Assembly (NCBI RefSeq): GCF_000336575.1
Contig: NZ_AOPO01000001.1
Coordinates: forward strand, 868,001-932,000
Length of the DNA: 64,000 nt
Source: Vreelandella titanicae BH1
GTDB taxonomy: Bacteria; Pseudomonadota; Gammaproteobacteria; Pseudomonadales; Halomonadaceae
Direction of reading: 5' to 3'
Position 1 is the stretch's first letter. Each line of letters opens with the position of its first letter. The notes beneath the pieces are model-generated. The model had not been told where the DNA came from and searched no databases. It worked only from the letters and a program-made list of their open reading frames with translations. A program made the position numbers and the translations under genes. Shown piece by piece: positions 35,639 through 44,743 of the stretch.

Positions 35639-35699
35639 AAAGGATTCCTAAACTCTATCGTTCTTCACTTTATAAAGTCTCATGCGGATAAGAAGCAAA

Positions 35700-36026
35700 T
35701 TATTGGTCGCTAACGCTTAATCGCCCCACTACCTGAAACAAATCATCCGTTGGACGCACCACGATCATCTCACCCGAGCCAACGCCGCCACCCATCAGTG
35801 CGGTGATATTGACCTGATGGGTGAGCAGCAACAAATTCTCCGGCCCCTGCCATGCAGCGATTTGCTCTTGAGCGGCTTGAGTAATTGACGCCTGATCACC
35901 GCGCCCGCGGAAGAACGAATCCAGCCAGGGGGGGGGTAGGCGCATGAGAATCACCAAGCCGCCTTCCTCAAGCGCCTGCCAGGTTGCCTCGTTTACCGGG
36001 GCAGTGGCCGAGAATATGCTCAACAC
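35700..36026 (-). pseudogene. Histidine phosphatase family remnant, internally deleted
   Basis: A 108-residue frame reads as the two ends of a periplasmic histidine phosphatase joined together. The front (ATWQALEEGGLVILMR) stops exactly where the catalytic RHG should follow, and the text resumes at LDSFFRGRGDQASITQAA and runs through LLLLTHQVNITALMGG to the C-terminus. About 60-80 codons with the catalytic histidine are missing. The seam lies at a run of nine G on + (35928-35936). The signal-peptide start is also lost, cut off by the neighbouring broken gene near 36020. Confidence 0.75.
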
Positions 36027-36185
36027 AGCGAGCAGCAGCTCTCACAACAGCTTACCGAGCGGCTGGGAAAGGGTTTTGATATCTCTCATCTACGCAATAT
36101 GCGCCAGTTTTATCAAAGCTTTCCAAAACGGAACGCAGTGCGTACCGTTTTGAGCTGGACTCACTATCGGACTCTGCTGCTGTGA
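36021..36185 (+). pseudogene. Fragment of a DUF1016/YhcG-like nuclease domain protein
   Basis: Reading + from 36021 gives QHSEQQLSQQLTERLGKGFD then ISHLRNMRQFYQSFP...LSWTHYRTLLL and a stop at 36183. This matches the N-terminal DUF1016 domain (consensus of the type L..RFGRGFS..NLRNMRQFY...LSWSHY..LL). There is no start codon in a proper context, and the PDDEXK nuclease part is absent. It abuts the broken phosphatase gene, so both were damaged by one event or successive events. Confidence 0.72.
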
Positions 36186-36387
36186 TCAGTTTCTGTTTAT
36201 TTGGTTGTAATAGGTGCTAATTTCTCAAGAGAAACATGTGCGGTATTGGCTCTACTCGCTGATCATGCAGAGAGCGCACCTAGCACTTTAACCCTGGGTT
36301 CATAAACAACTGAAAAGCTTTGGTTTTCACCTAAAATAGGTGTGCCTGTTATTAGCTGACGATACCCGTTTCAAAAAAAAATAATAT

Positions 36388-37185
36388 TTAACCCAGTAGA
36401 AAATTTAAACCAACAACAATCAGTAGACCTGCAAACGTTAGCTTTAGCACTTTAGCTTTAAGGCGGGAGGCGACTAGTGCCCCCAGCTTAGCGCCGGGCA
36501 TACTAAGGATCACAATCCCAACAAAAGCGGGCCAATAGACATAGCCAGTTGTCCAGCTCACCGAGGTTTTCGTATCGCCGACGACCATAGCGGTAATAGC
36601 ACCGACGATAGCAATAGGAATACCAGCCGCTGCCGAGGTGCCTACTGCTTGACGCATAGGAATACTGTGTCTTTCTAGAAATGGCACCATCAATGTACCA
36701 CCACCGATTCCAAATAGAGCCGAGGCTAAGCCGATCGAACTACCCGCTATGAGCATGCCGTTACGACCGGGTAACGGATAACTGCCTACCGAGCGAGAGT
36801 TAACCAGCACTTTAATTGCCAATATTAAGAAAAATACTCCCAGTAACAGCGAAAGAGTTTTTCCAGAGAGCACGTCACCCACAACAACACCGTTGATCGC
36901 TCCGAAAACCAAGCCAGGCAACAGCAACCACACGCAATCCCTCCGAACATTGCCGTGGCGGTAATGTGCTCGCGCCGATGATATGGAAGTAACGGCGATC
37001 GTAGCTAGCGAAGTTCCCACCGCCAGGGATAAGGCTAAATCGTCATCGACCTGTTGCCATCCCAATATCGTAACCAATAACGGCACTATCACTACTCCCC
37101 CACCGATACCAAATATACCTGCGAGAAAGCCAGCTAACAGGCCGATAAGCGGATAGATCGCTATTTCATTCACCTGTGCCTCCAC
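36388..37185 (-). CDS. Sulfite exporter TauE/SafE family permease
   Basis: 265 residues with about eight membrane segments and the paired family motifs GLLAGFLAGIFGIGGGVVIVPLL near 17 and LASALFGIGGGTLMVPFLE near 155. Family members export sulfite, sulfoacetate or other organosulfur anions. It diverges from the CocE-type hydrolase gene with 87 bp between starts, so probably belongs to the same accessory unit. Upstream 36186-36387 is non-coding. Confidence 0.9.
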   Translation of the reverse strand: MEAQVNEIAIYPLIGLLAGFLAGIFGIGGGVVIVPLLVTILGWQQVDDDLALSLAVGTSLATIAVTSISSARAHYRHGNVRRDCVWLLLPGLVFGAINGVVVGDVLSGKTLSLLLGVFFLILAIKVLVNSRSVGSYPLPGRNGMLIAGSSIGLASALFGIGGGTLMVPFLERHSIPMRQAVGTSAAAGIPIAIVGAITAMVVGDTKTSVSWTTGYVYWPAFVGIVILSMPGAKLGALVASRLKAKVLKLTFAGLLIVVGLNFLLG

Positions 37186-37272
37186 GGTGAAATTTTATAC
37201 AAATAAATTTGACATGTTAAAAACTAAAATACAACCTTACAAAAACCAATCACAAAATATGGAACCTGATGC

Positions 37273-39096
37273 ATGGAAAATATGGCTCTATTTTGGCCCG
37301 AAAATTGGCTGGCAAATCGACCACCCTGCTTTGAAGGTCAGCGCTTATTCTCGCGCTATCTCACCATGCGTGATGGGGTTCAGATCGCCATCGACGTACA
37401 TCTGCCTGGCACAATAGAGGCTGAAAATGACCGCTTCCCGGTAGTGGTATTTTTTACTCCTTATTATCGGCGAATGAAGTTAAAGCCGGGAGCACCAGAG
37501 GGAACCGAAGATTGCCCGAATATCGCCATTTTTCGTTCGCTCCTTCTTGCTCGTGGCTATGCATTGGTAGCTGTCGACGTACGCGGTAGCGGGGCATCCT
37601 TCGGTACACGAAATGGACTCCGCTCGCCGAATGAACGTGGCGATTATCTGGAAATTGTTGAGTGGATTAACCAGCAACCTTGGTGCAAGGGATCAATAGG
37701 GGTTACGGGCATCTCCTACTTGGGCGCTGCTGCCGATTTCACTGCTTCTTGGGCTCATCCCGCTGTAAAAGCTATCGTGCCGCATTCCGCAGTATGGGAT
37801 ACCTGGTCAAACCAGCTCTATCCTGGGGGAGTCATGTGCCGCCGACTAGTTAAGGAGTACGGCAATCTGATGGAGGCTCTTGATGACGACAGAGCTGAAG
37901 TCCGCAGTAAATTCCCCTATTTTAAAGGTGATTACTACGATGGCCCCGCACCCGTCGACGAAGATGAAGACGGGAGCATTTTAGAGAAAGCGCTGAAAGA
38001 TCATGTTGCTAACTTCGACATGGCAGACTTTGTCCATCAGCTAACGTTTAGAGACCGTGCACTACATACCGATCCTGACTTTACATCAGAAATCATTAGT
38101 CCCTACTACTACGCCAACCAGACAGCGGATGCACAAACTGCTGTCTATACCATCTCTGGCTGGATGGATGGACACTATTCCCGGGGAGCGGCGCTCCGCT
38201 ACCAATGGCAGCAAAACCCGCACAAGCGTCTGATGCTTGGGGCCTGGGATCACGGTGCTCGTACCGGCTCTAGCCCTTACCATAACGATAAGACCCCACA
38301 GACTAAAGCTTTGGCAGAAACCTTACGCTTCTTCGACGAATACCTAATGGGTCTTGATACTGGAATGAGCGATGAGGCCCCAGTTCACTACTACACCGTA
38401 GGTGAAGAGCGATGGAAATCAGCCAATGAATGGCCACCAGCAGAAACTAACTACCGCACACTCTTCTTTCAAGAAAGCCACCGGTTAGGCATAGAGCCAC
38501 CAGCCACGAAAGAGGCTTTTGACCACTACGTAGGTGATTATAGCTGCGGTACAGGTGAAAGCTCCCGCTACAATCGGCTATATGCTCAAAACGTCGATAA
38601 TTACTACTCCGACTGGCACGATCGCGATAAACGGATGCTGTGCTACACCACCGATGTTTTTGAGAAGAATATAGAAGTGACCGGTCATCCGATCATTCGG
38701 TTGTATCTGACCAGTGATACGCAGGACTGTGCTTTGTTCGTTTATCTGGAGGATATAGATAAGAGTGGCAAGGTTCACTATGTAACCGAAGGAGTTTTCC
38801 GAGCTTTACACCGGCGTATTGCAGAAGGCCATACCAATATACCCAACATTGGCCCCAGTCATAGTTTTCTAGAACGTGACGCTCGTTACATGACTCCCGG
38901 TGAATGCAGTGAAATCACTTTTGATCTTTTGCCAACCTCGTGGCTGTTTAAGGCTGGCCATCGATTACGGATCGCTATTGCTCTGGCAGATAGCGATCAC
39001 TTCTCGCGCATTCCAGATGGAGTAATTCCCACAATCGAAGTTTATCGCAACTCAATACAAGCATCCTGCATAGAGTTGCCAATCATTGAGAGTTAG
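37273..39096 (+). CDS. CocE/NonD family hydrolase
   Basis: Serine hydrolase of the X-Pro dipeptidyl-peptidase/cocaine esterase superfamily, 607 residues. Alpha/beta-hydrolase core with DGVQIAIDVHLPG near 33, the nucleophile elbow in GVTGISYLGAAADF near 142, and a C-terminal jelly-roll domain from about 400 (YTTDVFEKNIEVTGHPIIRL). No signal peptide, so cytoplasmic. Members cleave esters, amides or cephalosporin precursors. It heads an operon with a short-chain fatty acid transporter and a GntR regulator, suggesting that it acts on an acyl ester or amide. Codon use is AT-richer than the backbone. Confidence 0.9.
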   Translation: MENMALFWPENWLANRPPCFEGQRLFSRYLTMRDGVQIAIDVHLPGTIEAENDRFPVVVFFTPYYRRMKLKPGAPEGTEDCPNIAIFRSLLLARGYALVAVDVRGSGASFGTRNGLRSPNERGDYLEIVEWINQQPWCKGSIGVTGISYLGAAADFTASWAHPAVKAIVPHSAVWDTWSNQLYPGGVMCRRLVKEYGNLMEALDDDRAEVRSKFPYFKGDYYDGPAPVDEDEDGSILEKALKDHVANFDMADFVHQLTFRDRALHTDPDFTSEIISPYYYANQTADAQTAVYTISGWMDGHYSRGAALRYQWQQNPHKRLMLGAWDHGARTGSSPYHNDKTPQTKALAETLRFFDEYLMGLDTGMSDEAPVHYYTVGEERWKSANEWPPAETNYRTLFFQESHRLGIEPPATKEAFDHYVGDYSCGTGESSRYNRLYAQNVDNYYSDWHDRDKRMLCYTTDVFEKNIEVTGHPIIRLYLTSDTQDCALFVYLEDIDKSGKVHYVTEGVFRALHRRIAEGHTNIPNIGPSHSFLERDARYMTPGECSEITFDLLPTSWLFKAGHRLRIAIALADSDHFSRIPDGVIPTIEVYRNSIQASCIELPIIES

Positions 39097-39151
39097 CAAC
39101 CCCGCCCCCTCAACTATTTGAAGGGCCAAAATCTTAAAAAGGTAAAACAAA

Positions 39152-40510
39152 ATGTCAAAAAGAGATGCCTACATAAGCAAAAGTTGGAGCCCAATGCAGG
39201 CTTTAACAAGAATAAGCCTTAAGTTTGTTGAGAAATGCTTGCCTAACGCGTTTCTGCTTGCCATGGTGCTAAGCATTGTAGTCTTTCTTCTTGGCATGAT
39301 ATTTGGGGGGCAAAGTGCCAGCACAATGTTTAACGGGTGGGGAGAAGGTTTTTCAAAACTTTTTACGTTTGCTATGCAAATGTCTCTGATTCTACTTACC
39401 GGGTTTGTAATAGCAAAGACGCCTTCCGTATCGAATATGATCGATCGACTTGCGTCTATAGCTAAAACACCTACTCAGGCTATCGGTATTATAGCAGTAT
39501 TTGGAATGGTCACATTCTACATAAATTGGGGTTTTGGTATGATCGCCGGTGCATTCATGGCCCGAGAAATGGGGCGCCGAGTGCCAGGCTTGCACTTTCC
39601 TCTAGCCGTTGCTGCAGCTTATGCTGGTGATATTATTCGTGGTATGACTGCATCTATTCCGTTACTGATGGCGACTGAGGGAAACTTCATGCAAAGTGTG
39701 GTGGGAGTTATTCCTGTTACAGATACGCTTTTCTCTTGGTGGAACCTTGGGCTATCTGCTGCCCTGCTTTTTTTAGTTTATTGGGTCTTTACTAGAATCA
39801 AACCAGAAGTGGATGAAATAAGGCCGTTTAAAGACGTAATACTAGACACCCCTGCCGAGAAAGTGAATACCAAAGGAATGCCCTGGGTTGAAAAACTTGA
39901 GCACTATCGGATTCTTAACCTTGCACTCGCTATATTGCCTATTGGTTACATCATAGTTAATTTTCAACAAATTGGATTCAACCTGAACCTAAACATGTTA
40001 ATTGTAATTTTTTTAGCAATAGGGTTATTACTTCAACCGAGCCCAGCATCTATTGGAACTGCAGTCAAAGAAGGCGTTCTAGCATGCCGTGGCATCATTA
40101 TGCAGTTCCCGTTATATGCAGGTATTGCTGGCATGGTTCAAGTATCAGGACTCGCTGATGGAATATCTAATTGGTTTGTTAGCATTGCCAATGTTCATAC
40201 TTTTCCAATTGTGACATTCATTTCTGCAGGCATTGTTAATATTTTTATACCATCAGGGGGAGGCCAGTGGGCTATTCAAGGGCCGATAATGCTTGAAGCG
40301 GCTAAAAATTTAGGCGCCGATATTCCTCAGACGATTATGGCTTTTACTTGGGGCGATGCTTGGACTAACCAAATGCAACCATTTTGGGCTCTTCCACTGC
40401 TCGGTGTAGCTGGGCTTTCGGCGCGCGATATCATGGGATACTGCCTTATGTGGACGTTGATCTGCGGGGCGGCAATCATGGCGACTTTCGTGCTGCTATC
40501 AATGGTCTAG
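39152..40510 (+). CDS. Short-chain fatty acid transporter (AtoE family)
   Basis: 452 residues, about 11-12 membrane segments, matching the AtoE/short-chain fatty acid transporter family: TRISLKFVEKCLPNAFLLAM at the N-terminus, GMVTFYINWGFGMIAGAFMAREMGRRVPGLHFP near 128, and IPSGGGQWAIQGPIMLEAA near 368. Expected to import butyrate-like acids. The DNA is clearly AT-richer than neighbouring backbone genes, a sign of horizontal transfer. It lies 55 bp after the hydrolase gene; ribosome site AAAAAGG is weak. Confidence 0.9.
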   Translation: MSKRDAYISKSWSPMQALTRISLKFVEKCLPNAFLLAMVLSIVVFLLGMIFGGQSASTMFNGWGEGFSKLFTFAMQMSLILLTGFVIAKTPSVSNMIDRLASIAKTPTQAIGIIAVFGMVTFYINWGFGMIAGAFMAREMGRRVPGLHFPLAVAAAYAGDIIRGMTASIPLLMATEGNFMQSVVGVIPVTDTLFSWWNLGLSAALLFLVYWVFTRIKPEVDEIRPFKDVILDTPAEKVNTKGMPWVEKLEHYRILNLALAILPIGYIIVNFQQIGFNLNLNMLIVIFLAIGLLLQPSPASIGTAVKEGVLACRGIIMQFPLYAGIAGMVQVSGLADGISNWFVSIANVHTFPIVTFISAGIVNIFIPSGGGQWAIQGPIMLEAAKNLGADIPQTIMAFTWGDAWTNQMQPFWALPLLGVAGLSARDIMGYCLMWTLICGAAIMATFVLLSMV

Positions 40511-40590
40511 GCTTTACCATCGAACTGCCGGTAAATGTTAGAATTAGGCGGCGCTGGGATAATATCAACCAGCGCCGTCACGCGTTCAAC

Positions 40591-41283
40591 ATGGAACAGT
40601 TCATGGCAACAACACAGAAAGGCAGTCTCAACGACCAGGCATTCGATATACTGAGAAGCGACATCATTTCCTGCCACCTCAAGCCTGGAGCCACCATTAC
40701 AGAGGTATGGCTCACCAAACATTATGCCCTAGGGAAGGCGGCTATACGTCACGCTTTGGCCCGCTTGACCCAGCAGGGATTAACGGTCAACCAGGGACGG
40801 CTTGGCTACATCGTCGCTCCAATCACTATTAAGAGCATTCGTGAAAGCTACCAGATACGTCGTTTGGTGGAACCTGAACTCTGCCGACTAGCGGCTGGCA
40901 AGCTTGATGCTGAGACTTTAGCGATGCTGCGAACTTGCAGCGAGGCCACCTATGATAGCCAAAAGGCTAGCGAAATAATTACCTTCTCACATGCAAATCA
41001 CCGTTTTCATTGTCTGATCGCACAAGCCGCTGGTAACGACCGTTTAGCACGCCTAATCCAGGAGCTATCAGACGATCATTTACGTATCTCTTATGTCAGC
41101 ATGGTATATAACCAATCAGATAAAAGATGGAGCGACGACCACTCTAAAATTGTGGATGCGCTTTATGCCAATAATGGAGAAGAGGCTGCCCAGCTTATGG
41201 CTGAGCATTTACTTCTAGGCGAAGAAGCAACTATGCGAGCTATTCTCAACCTTCCAGAGCTGCTGGAGACCTCTTTAAGTTAG
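40591..41283 (+). CDS. GntR-family transcriptional regulator (FadR/FCD subgroup)
   Basis: About 230 residues from ATG 40591; ATG 40603 is an alternative, and neither has a strong ribosome site. N-terminal winged helix (DQAFDILRSDIISCHLKPGA ... IRHALARLTQQGL) and a helical FCD effector domain with metal-binding His residues (SHANHRFHCLIAQAAGNDRL, AQLMAEHLLLGEE). Third gene of the hydrolase-transporter operon and likely its ligand-responsive regulator. Confidence 0.88.
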   Translation: MEQFMATTQKGSLNDQAFDILRSDIISCHLKPGATITEVWLTKHYALGKAAIRHALARLTQQGLTVNQGRLGYIVAPITIKSIRESYQIRRLVEPELCRLAAGKLDAETLAMLRTCSEATYDSQKASEIITFSHANHRFHCLIAQAAGNDRLARLIQELSDDHLRISYVSMVYNQSDKRWSDDHSKIVDALYANNGEEAAQLMAEHLLLGEEATMRAILNLPELLETSLS

Positions 41284-41382
41284 GACAGCACAGAAAGAGT
41301 AGCCACCATCAATGAAGCACTCTCAACAACCAGCAAATAATCCATGCCCGGTCAGCGAGATATATTCATCAAATCCTTTCCA

Positions 41383-42261
41383 CTACTCAATATTCTGAAT
41401 CTGCTCCCGCATCTGCTCAATCAACACCTTTAGCTCAACCGCGCAGCGTGTCGTCTCAGCTACCACGGATTTTGATGAGAGGGTGTTGGCTTCGCGGTTG
41501 AGTTCCTGCATCAGGAAGTCCAAACGGCGGCCTTTGGGGCCTTTTTGAGAGAGCTGGTGGCCCACTTCTTCTATATGTGCGGTCAGGCGATCCAGCTCTT
41601 CATCCACATCGGCTTTTTGCGCCACAAGCACCAGTTCGGCTTCCAGGCGCTGGGGGTCGAGTTCAGTTTTGGCGACTTCCAGGCGTTCCAGTAGTTGGGC
41701 GCGTTGGCGCTCAAGAATCTGCGGCAGCAGGCTACGCACGGTGGCTACCTGCTCGCTTACGGCGGTTAGTCGGGTGGTGATCATCTCGGCGAGCTTTGCG
41801 CCTTCTCGGGCGCGAGCGTCGATTAGCTCATTCAGTGCCTGATCAAACAGGGTTTTGGCGGCGGCTTTGATGGCGTCTTGGTCGAGATGCTGGGCTTCCA
41901 TCACACCGGGCTGGTTGAGTAGCGCAAGCGTGGTGGGCGGCACGGCGCTGGGCACTTGTTGCTGTATGGCGGTTAGCGCATCAGCAATAGCGGCTAAGCG
42001 GGCGCTGTTAACGGCGGGGGCTTGGGCAGTTTCGGCGCTCTCAAAGCGAACACTGCACTCGACTTTGCCACGGGCTAAACGGGTGCGCAGCGCTTCACGC
42101 AGCCCTGGCTCTAGGTCACGCAGGCTTTCATGCAGGCGGAAGTGAGGCTCTAAATAGCGCTGGTTCACCGAGCGAATTTCCACCTGCAGGGTGCCAAACG
42201 GGGCAGCCTGCTCGGTGCGGGCAAAGGCGGTCATGCTGTGTACGCGGCTGGAAGTGGCCAT
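41383..42261 (-). CDS. yicC: YicC family endoribonuclease-like protein
   Basis: 292 residues of the YicC/YloC family; E. coli YicC has been described as an endoribonuclease acting on small RNAs. N-terminal MTAFARTEQAAPFGTLQVEIRSVNQRYLEPHFRL and C-terminal GPKGRRLDFLMQELNREANTLSSKS...VELKVLIEQMREQIQN are the family signature. Usually divergent from rph; here 9.2 kb of accessory genes separate them. Confidence 0.95.
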   Translation of the reverse strand: MATSSRVHSMTAFARTEQAAPFGTLQVEIRSVNQRYLEPHFRLHESLRDLEPGLREALRTRLARGKVECSVRFESAETAQAPAVNSARLAAIADALTAIQQQVPSAVPPTTLALLNQPGVMEAQHLDQDAIKAAAKTLFDQALNELIDARAREGAKLAEMITTRLTAVSEQVATVRSLLPQILERQRAQLLERLEVAKTELDPQRLEAELVLVAQKADVDEELDRLTAHIEEVGHQLSQKGPKGRRLDFLMQELNREANTLSSKSVVAETTRCAVELKVLIEQMREQIQNIE

Positions 42262-42366
42262 GTTTCATCCTGGTAGTGAATAACGGTGTATAAAGCATTG
42301 CCAACAGTCGTGTCTAAATGGCTAGCCTATTCATTCGATTCAGTAAATGCTGTGCGAAAGAGCGTA

Positions 42367-43383
42367 TCAAACACCCATTATTTCTGGCTGAACCTCTATG
42401 AGCAGACGGGAATCCCGCGGTGGCGTATCAATCAGCTCGAAGACGCGGTCGATCATCTCGATCACATTTTGCCGAACCATCATCAAACGCGGATGAAAGG
42501 CAGCGGCAAGAGGATCCCAGTCAAAACAACCAAAAATAATGTCATCTAGATAATAGCCATTTAGCTGTAACCCACGAACGATGCCCTCAAGAGAAATCGT
42601 GGAGTTGACGAACATAGCGCTGGGCAGAGTAGACCGGTTACGCATGTATGTTGCCAACGCAGCCTGGGCCTTATCGGCAGCATAATCGCAGGGGAGGATA
42701 TTCTCTTCCGCCGTCGCCAGCCCCACCTCCTCTCTCGCTTGCTTGAAGCCGGCAATACGCTCGCGGGTATTGTGATCCTCATCACGGCCGCCAATAAATA
42801 GCACAGGGTCATCACTGCGCTTCTCTTCAGCAAGGCGGTTGAGGATGGCATGGGTAAGCTGTCGCGCGCCATCACGGTTATTGGAAATCACCGACGGTGC
42901 CTTACTGCCAGGAAGATCGAGATTAATGCTTTGCACGCCGCTCTCTGCACACATCTGTGCAATCGTATCCGGATCCGTTGCGCCGGTGCATACCAGGCAC
43001 TCAACACGGTAAGCCAGCATCATTCGGGCTGCTTCACACTCTTGCTTGGGATCTCGATTCGTACACGAAACAATCGCAAACAGCCCCCGTCGACGTGCTT
43101 CTGATTCGAAATGTTGGGCTATCGAACTGAAATAGCGGTTGTCGTACAGCGGCAGGATCATGCCGATGATACCTGAGCGTTCGCGCCGCAAGGCACGGGC
43201 CTGCATGTTGGCCGAGTAGCCTTCCGACTGGGCGAGCGAAAGAATTTTGCTGGCAAGTTTCTTGCTGATGCGACGGCGCTGCCAAGTGCCGTTGAGCACG
43301 GCACTGACGGTACTGGGCGATGTTTCTGCCAACCTCGCCAGGTCGTAAATAGTCAGCCGCTTGGATGAAGAGTCGCTAACCAC
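42367..43383 (-). CDS. LacI-family transcriptional regulator
   Basis: 338 residues: N-terminal LacI helix-turn-helix (TIYDLARLAETSPSTVSAVLNGTWQRRRISKKLASKIL), hinge, and a periplasmic-binding-protein-like effector domain (SGIIGMILPLYDNRYFSSIA onward). Divergent from the sugar-binding protein gene across a 300-bp region with a near-perfect 20-bp palindrome. Natural repressor of the adjacent sugar transport operon. Confidence 0.93.
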   Translation of the reverse strand: MVSDSSSKRLTIYDLARLAETSPSTVSAVLNGTWQRRRISKKLASKILSLAQSEGYSANMQARALRRERSGIIGMILPLYDNRYFSSIAQHFESEARRRGLFAIVSCTNRDPKQECEAARMMLAYRVECLVCTGATDPDTIAQMCAESGVQSINLDLPGSKAPSVISNNRDGARQLTHAILNRLAEEKRSDDPVLFIGGRDEDHNTRERIAGFKQAREEVGLATAEENILPCDYAADKAQAALATYMRNRSTLPSAMFVNSTISLEGIVRGLQLNGYYLDDIIFGCFDWDPLAAAFHPRLMMVRQNVIEMIDRVFELIDTPPRDSRLLIEVQPEIMGV

Positions 43384-43683
43384 GTGGCAGCTCCTTGCGA
43401 TTAGATAAAAGTAGCATTGACGTGATGATGCAATAGATCAATCCTACGCTATGCACAACCGATTGTGCATTCTCGACTAAATGACAATAACGATAGCGAT
43501 GACGCATCGCTTAGGCACCACTCAACGTATCCAGCACTGTGTAAAGCTCCTATGCATTGTGAGGCTCGGAAGCGTCTGCGCCATTTTATTTGACCATGAC
43601 GCAACGTACAGCAGCACTATTAAAGCGCTTCAATGCACTCTATTCCACTGACTGGGTCAGCCAACAGCAAGCAGGAAATCACA
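43384..43683. promoter_or_regulatory. Divergent promoter region of the sugar ABC operon
   Basis: 300 bp between lacI-type gene and transporter genes. Contains the 20-bp palindrome at 43451-43470 and an AAAGCGCTT core at 43623-43631 that resembles the centre of LacI/PurR-type operators. No gene seen. Confidence 0.6.
43451..43470. promoter_or_regulatory. Candidate LacI-family operator
   Basis: ATGCACAACCGATTGTGCAT: 8-bp perfect arms around CCGA. It lies 68 bp upstream of the LacI-type gene and 214 bp upstream of the binding-protein gene. Confidence 0.65.
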
Positions 43684-44667
43684 ATGAAATACAAAGCACT
43701 TCTTACCGCAGCTACGCTAACAGGCATTATCGGCAGCACCGGCGCAATGGCTCAGGAGTCTCCTACGATTGCCGTGGTCGCCAAGGTGGGGGGCATCCCC
43801 TGGTTCAATGCCATGGAAATGGGCATCGAACAAATGGGTGAAGAGCTTGGAGTAGAAGCCTATATGGTAGGCCCCACCAGTGCTGACCCCGCCCTGCAGG
43901 TACGCGCGATAGAGGATCTGATCAGCCGTGGCGTTGATGTCATTGGCGTTGTCCCGAATGATCGTGAGGTTCTTGAGCCGGTATTGGAACGAGCACGTGA
44001 TCAGGGAATTATCGTACTGACCCATGAAAGCCCCGAATCGGTCAACATCGACTACGACTTTGAAATGATTTCAGCGCAGCAGTTAGGTGAAGAGCACGCC
44101 AAGCTATTGGCTGACACCACCGGCTGCGAAGGCTCTTATGCCGTTTACGTTGGCGGCCTCAGCGTTCCCGCTCACAACGCCTGGGCAGATGCTGCCGTGA
44201 GCTGGCTCGATGATAACTGCTCGGGCTTGACCCAGGCCGCTGATCGTTTCGGCGTGGCCGAAAGCGTCGATGACAGCCGCAACACCACCCTGGACTTGCT
44301 GCGTGCCCACGAAGATTTGGCCGGCATCATGTCATTTGGTAGCCAGGGAACCATCGGCGCTGCTCGGGCCGTGAAAGAGCGGGGGCTGGAAGGGGATGTG
44401 GCCGTTATGGGCCTGTTCTCTCCTGGCCAGGGGCGCCGTCTGGTGCACGAAGGTGTGATTACCGGTGGTTTCCAGTGGAGCCCTCTGGACGCGGGCAAAG
44501 CGTTCGTTGCCCTGGGTGAAATGCTCTATAACGGCGAAGAGATTACCGATGGCGCCGAATTGCCGGTACTGGGTGAAATTACCCTGGACGGCAAAACGAT
44601 CTTTGCCTCACAGCCACTCAAGCTGAGCAAAGATACCGTGGATGAGCTGGCAGAGCTCGGCCTGTAA
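43684..44667 (+). CDS. Periplasmic sugar-binding protein of an ABC transporter
   Basis: 327 residues from ATG 43684, with AGGAA about 8 bases upstream. Signal peptide MKYKALLTAATLTGIIGSTG followed by AMA. Mature chain is a type I sugar-binding fold of the RbsB/LsrB group (IAVVAKVGGIPWFNAMEMGI, ISRGVDVIGVVPNDREVLEP, ITGGFQWSPLDAGKAFVALG). First gene of the import operon. Ligand not readable; the FGGY kinase at the end suggests a pentulose, pentitol or similar polyol. Confidence 0.9.
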   Translation: MKYKALLTAATLTGIIGSTGAMAQESPTIAVVAKVGGIPWFNAMEMGIEQMGEELGVEAYMVGPTSADPALQVRAIEDLISRGVDVIGVVPNDREVLEPVLERARDQGIIVLTHESPESVNIDYDFEMISAQQLGEEHAKLLADTTGCEGSYAVYVGGLSVPAHNAWADAAVSWLDDNCSGLTQAADRFGVAESVDDSRNTTLDLLRAHEDLAGIMSFGSQGTIGAARAVKERGLEGDVAVMGLFSPGQGRRLVHEGVITGGFQWSPLDAGKAFVALGEMLYNGEEITDGAELPVLGEITLDGKTIFASQPLKLSKDTVDELAELGL

Positions 44668-44743
44668 GACTGCGCTTATTGATCGTGTAAAGGCTGCCGC
44701 GCTCCTGAAGAGCGCGGCAGTGATGTTGAGAGAGGAGCCTCCA

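Noticed and set aside
36338-36350. Small ACCTAAAATAGGT hairpin in the gap after the gene scar
   Set aside because: Too short and without a T-tract; nothing links it to a gene.
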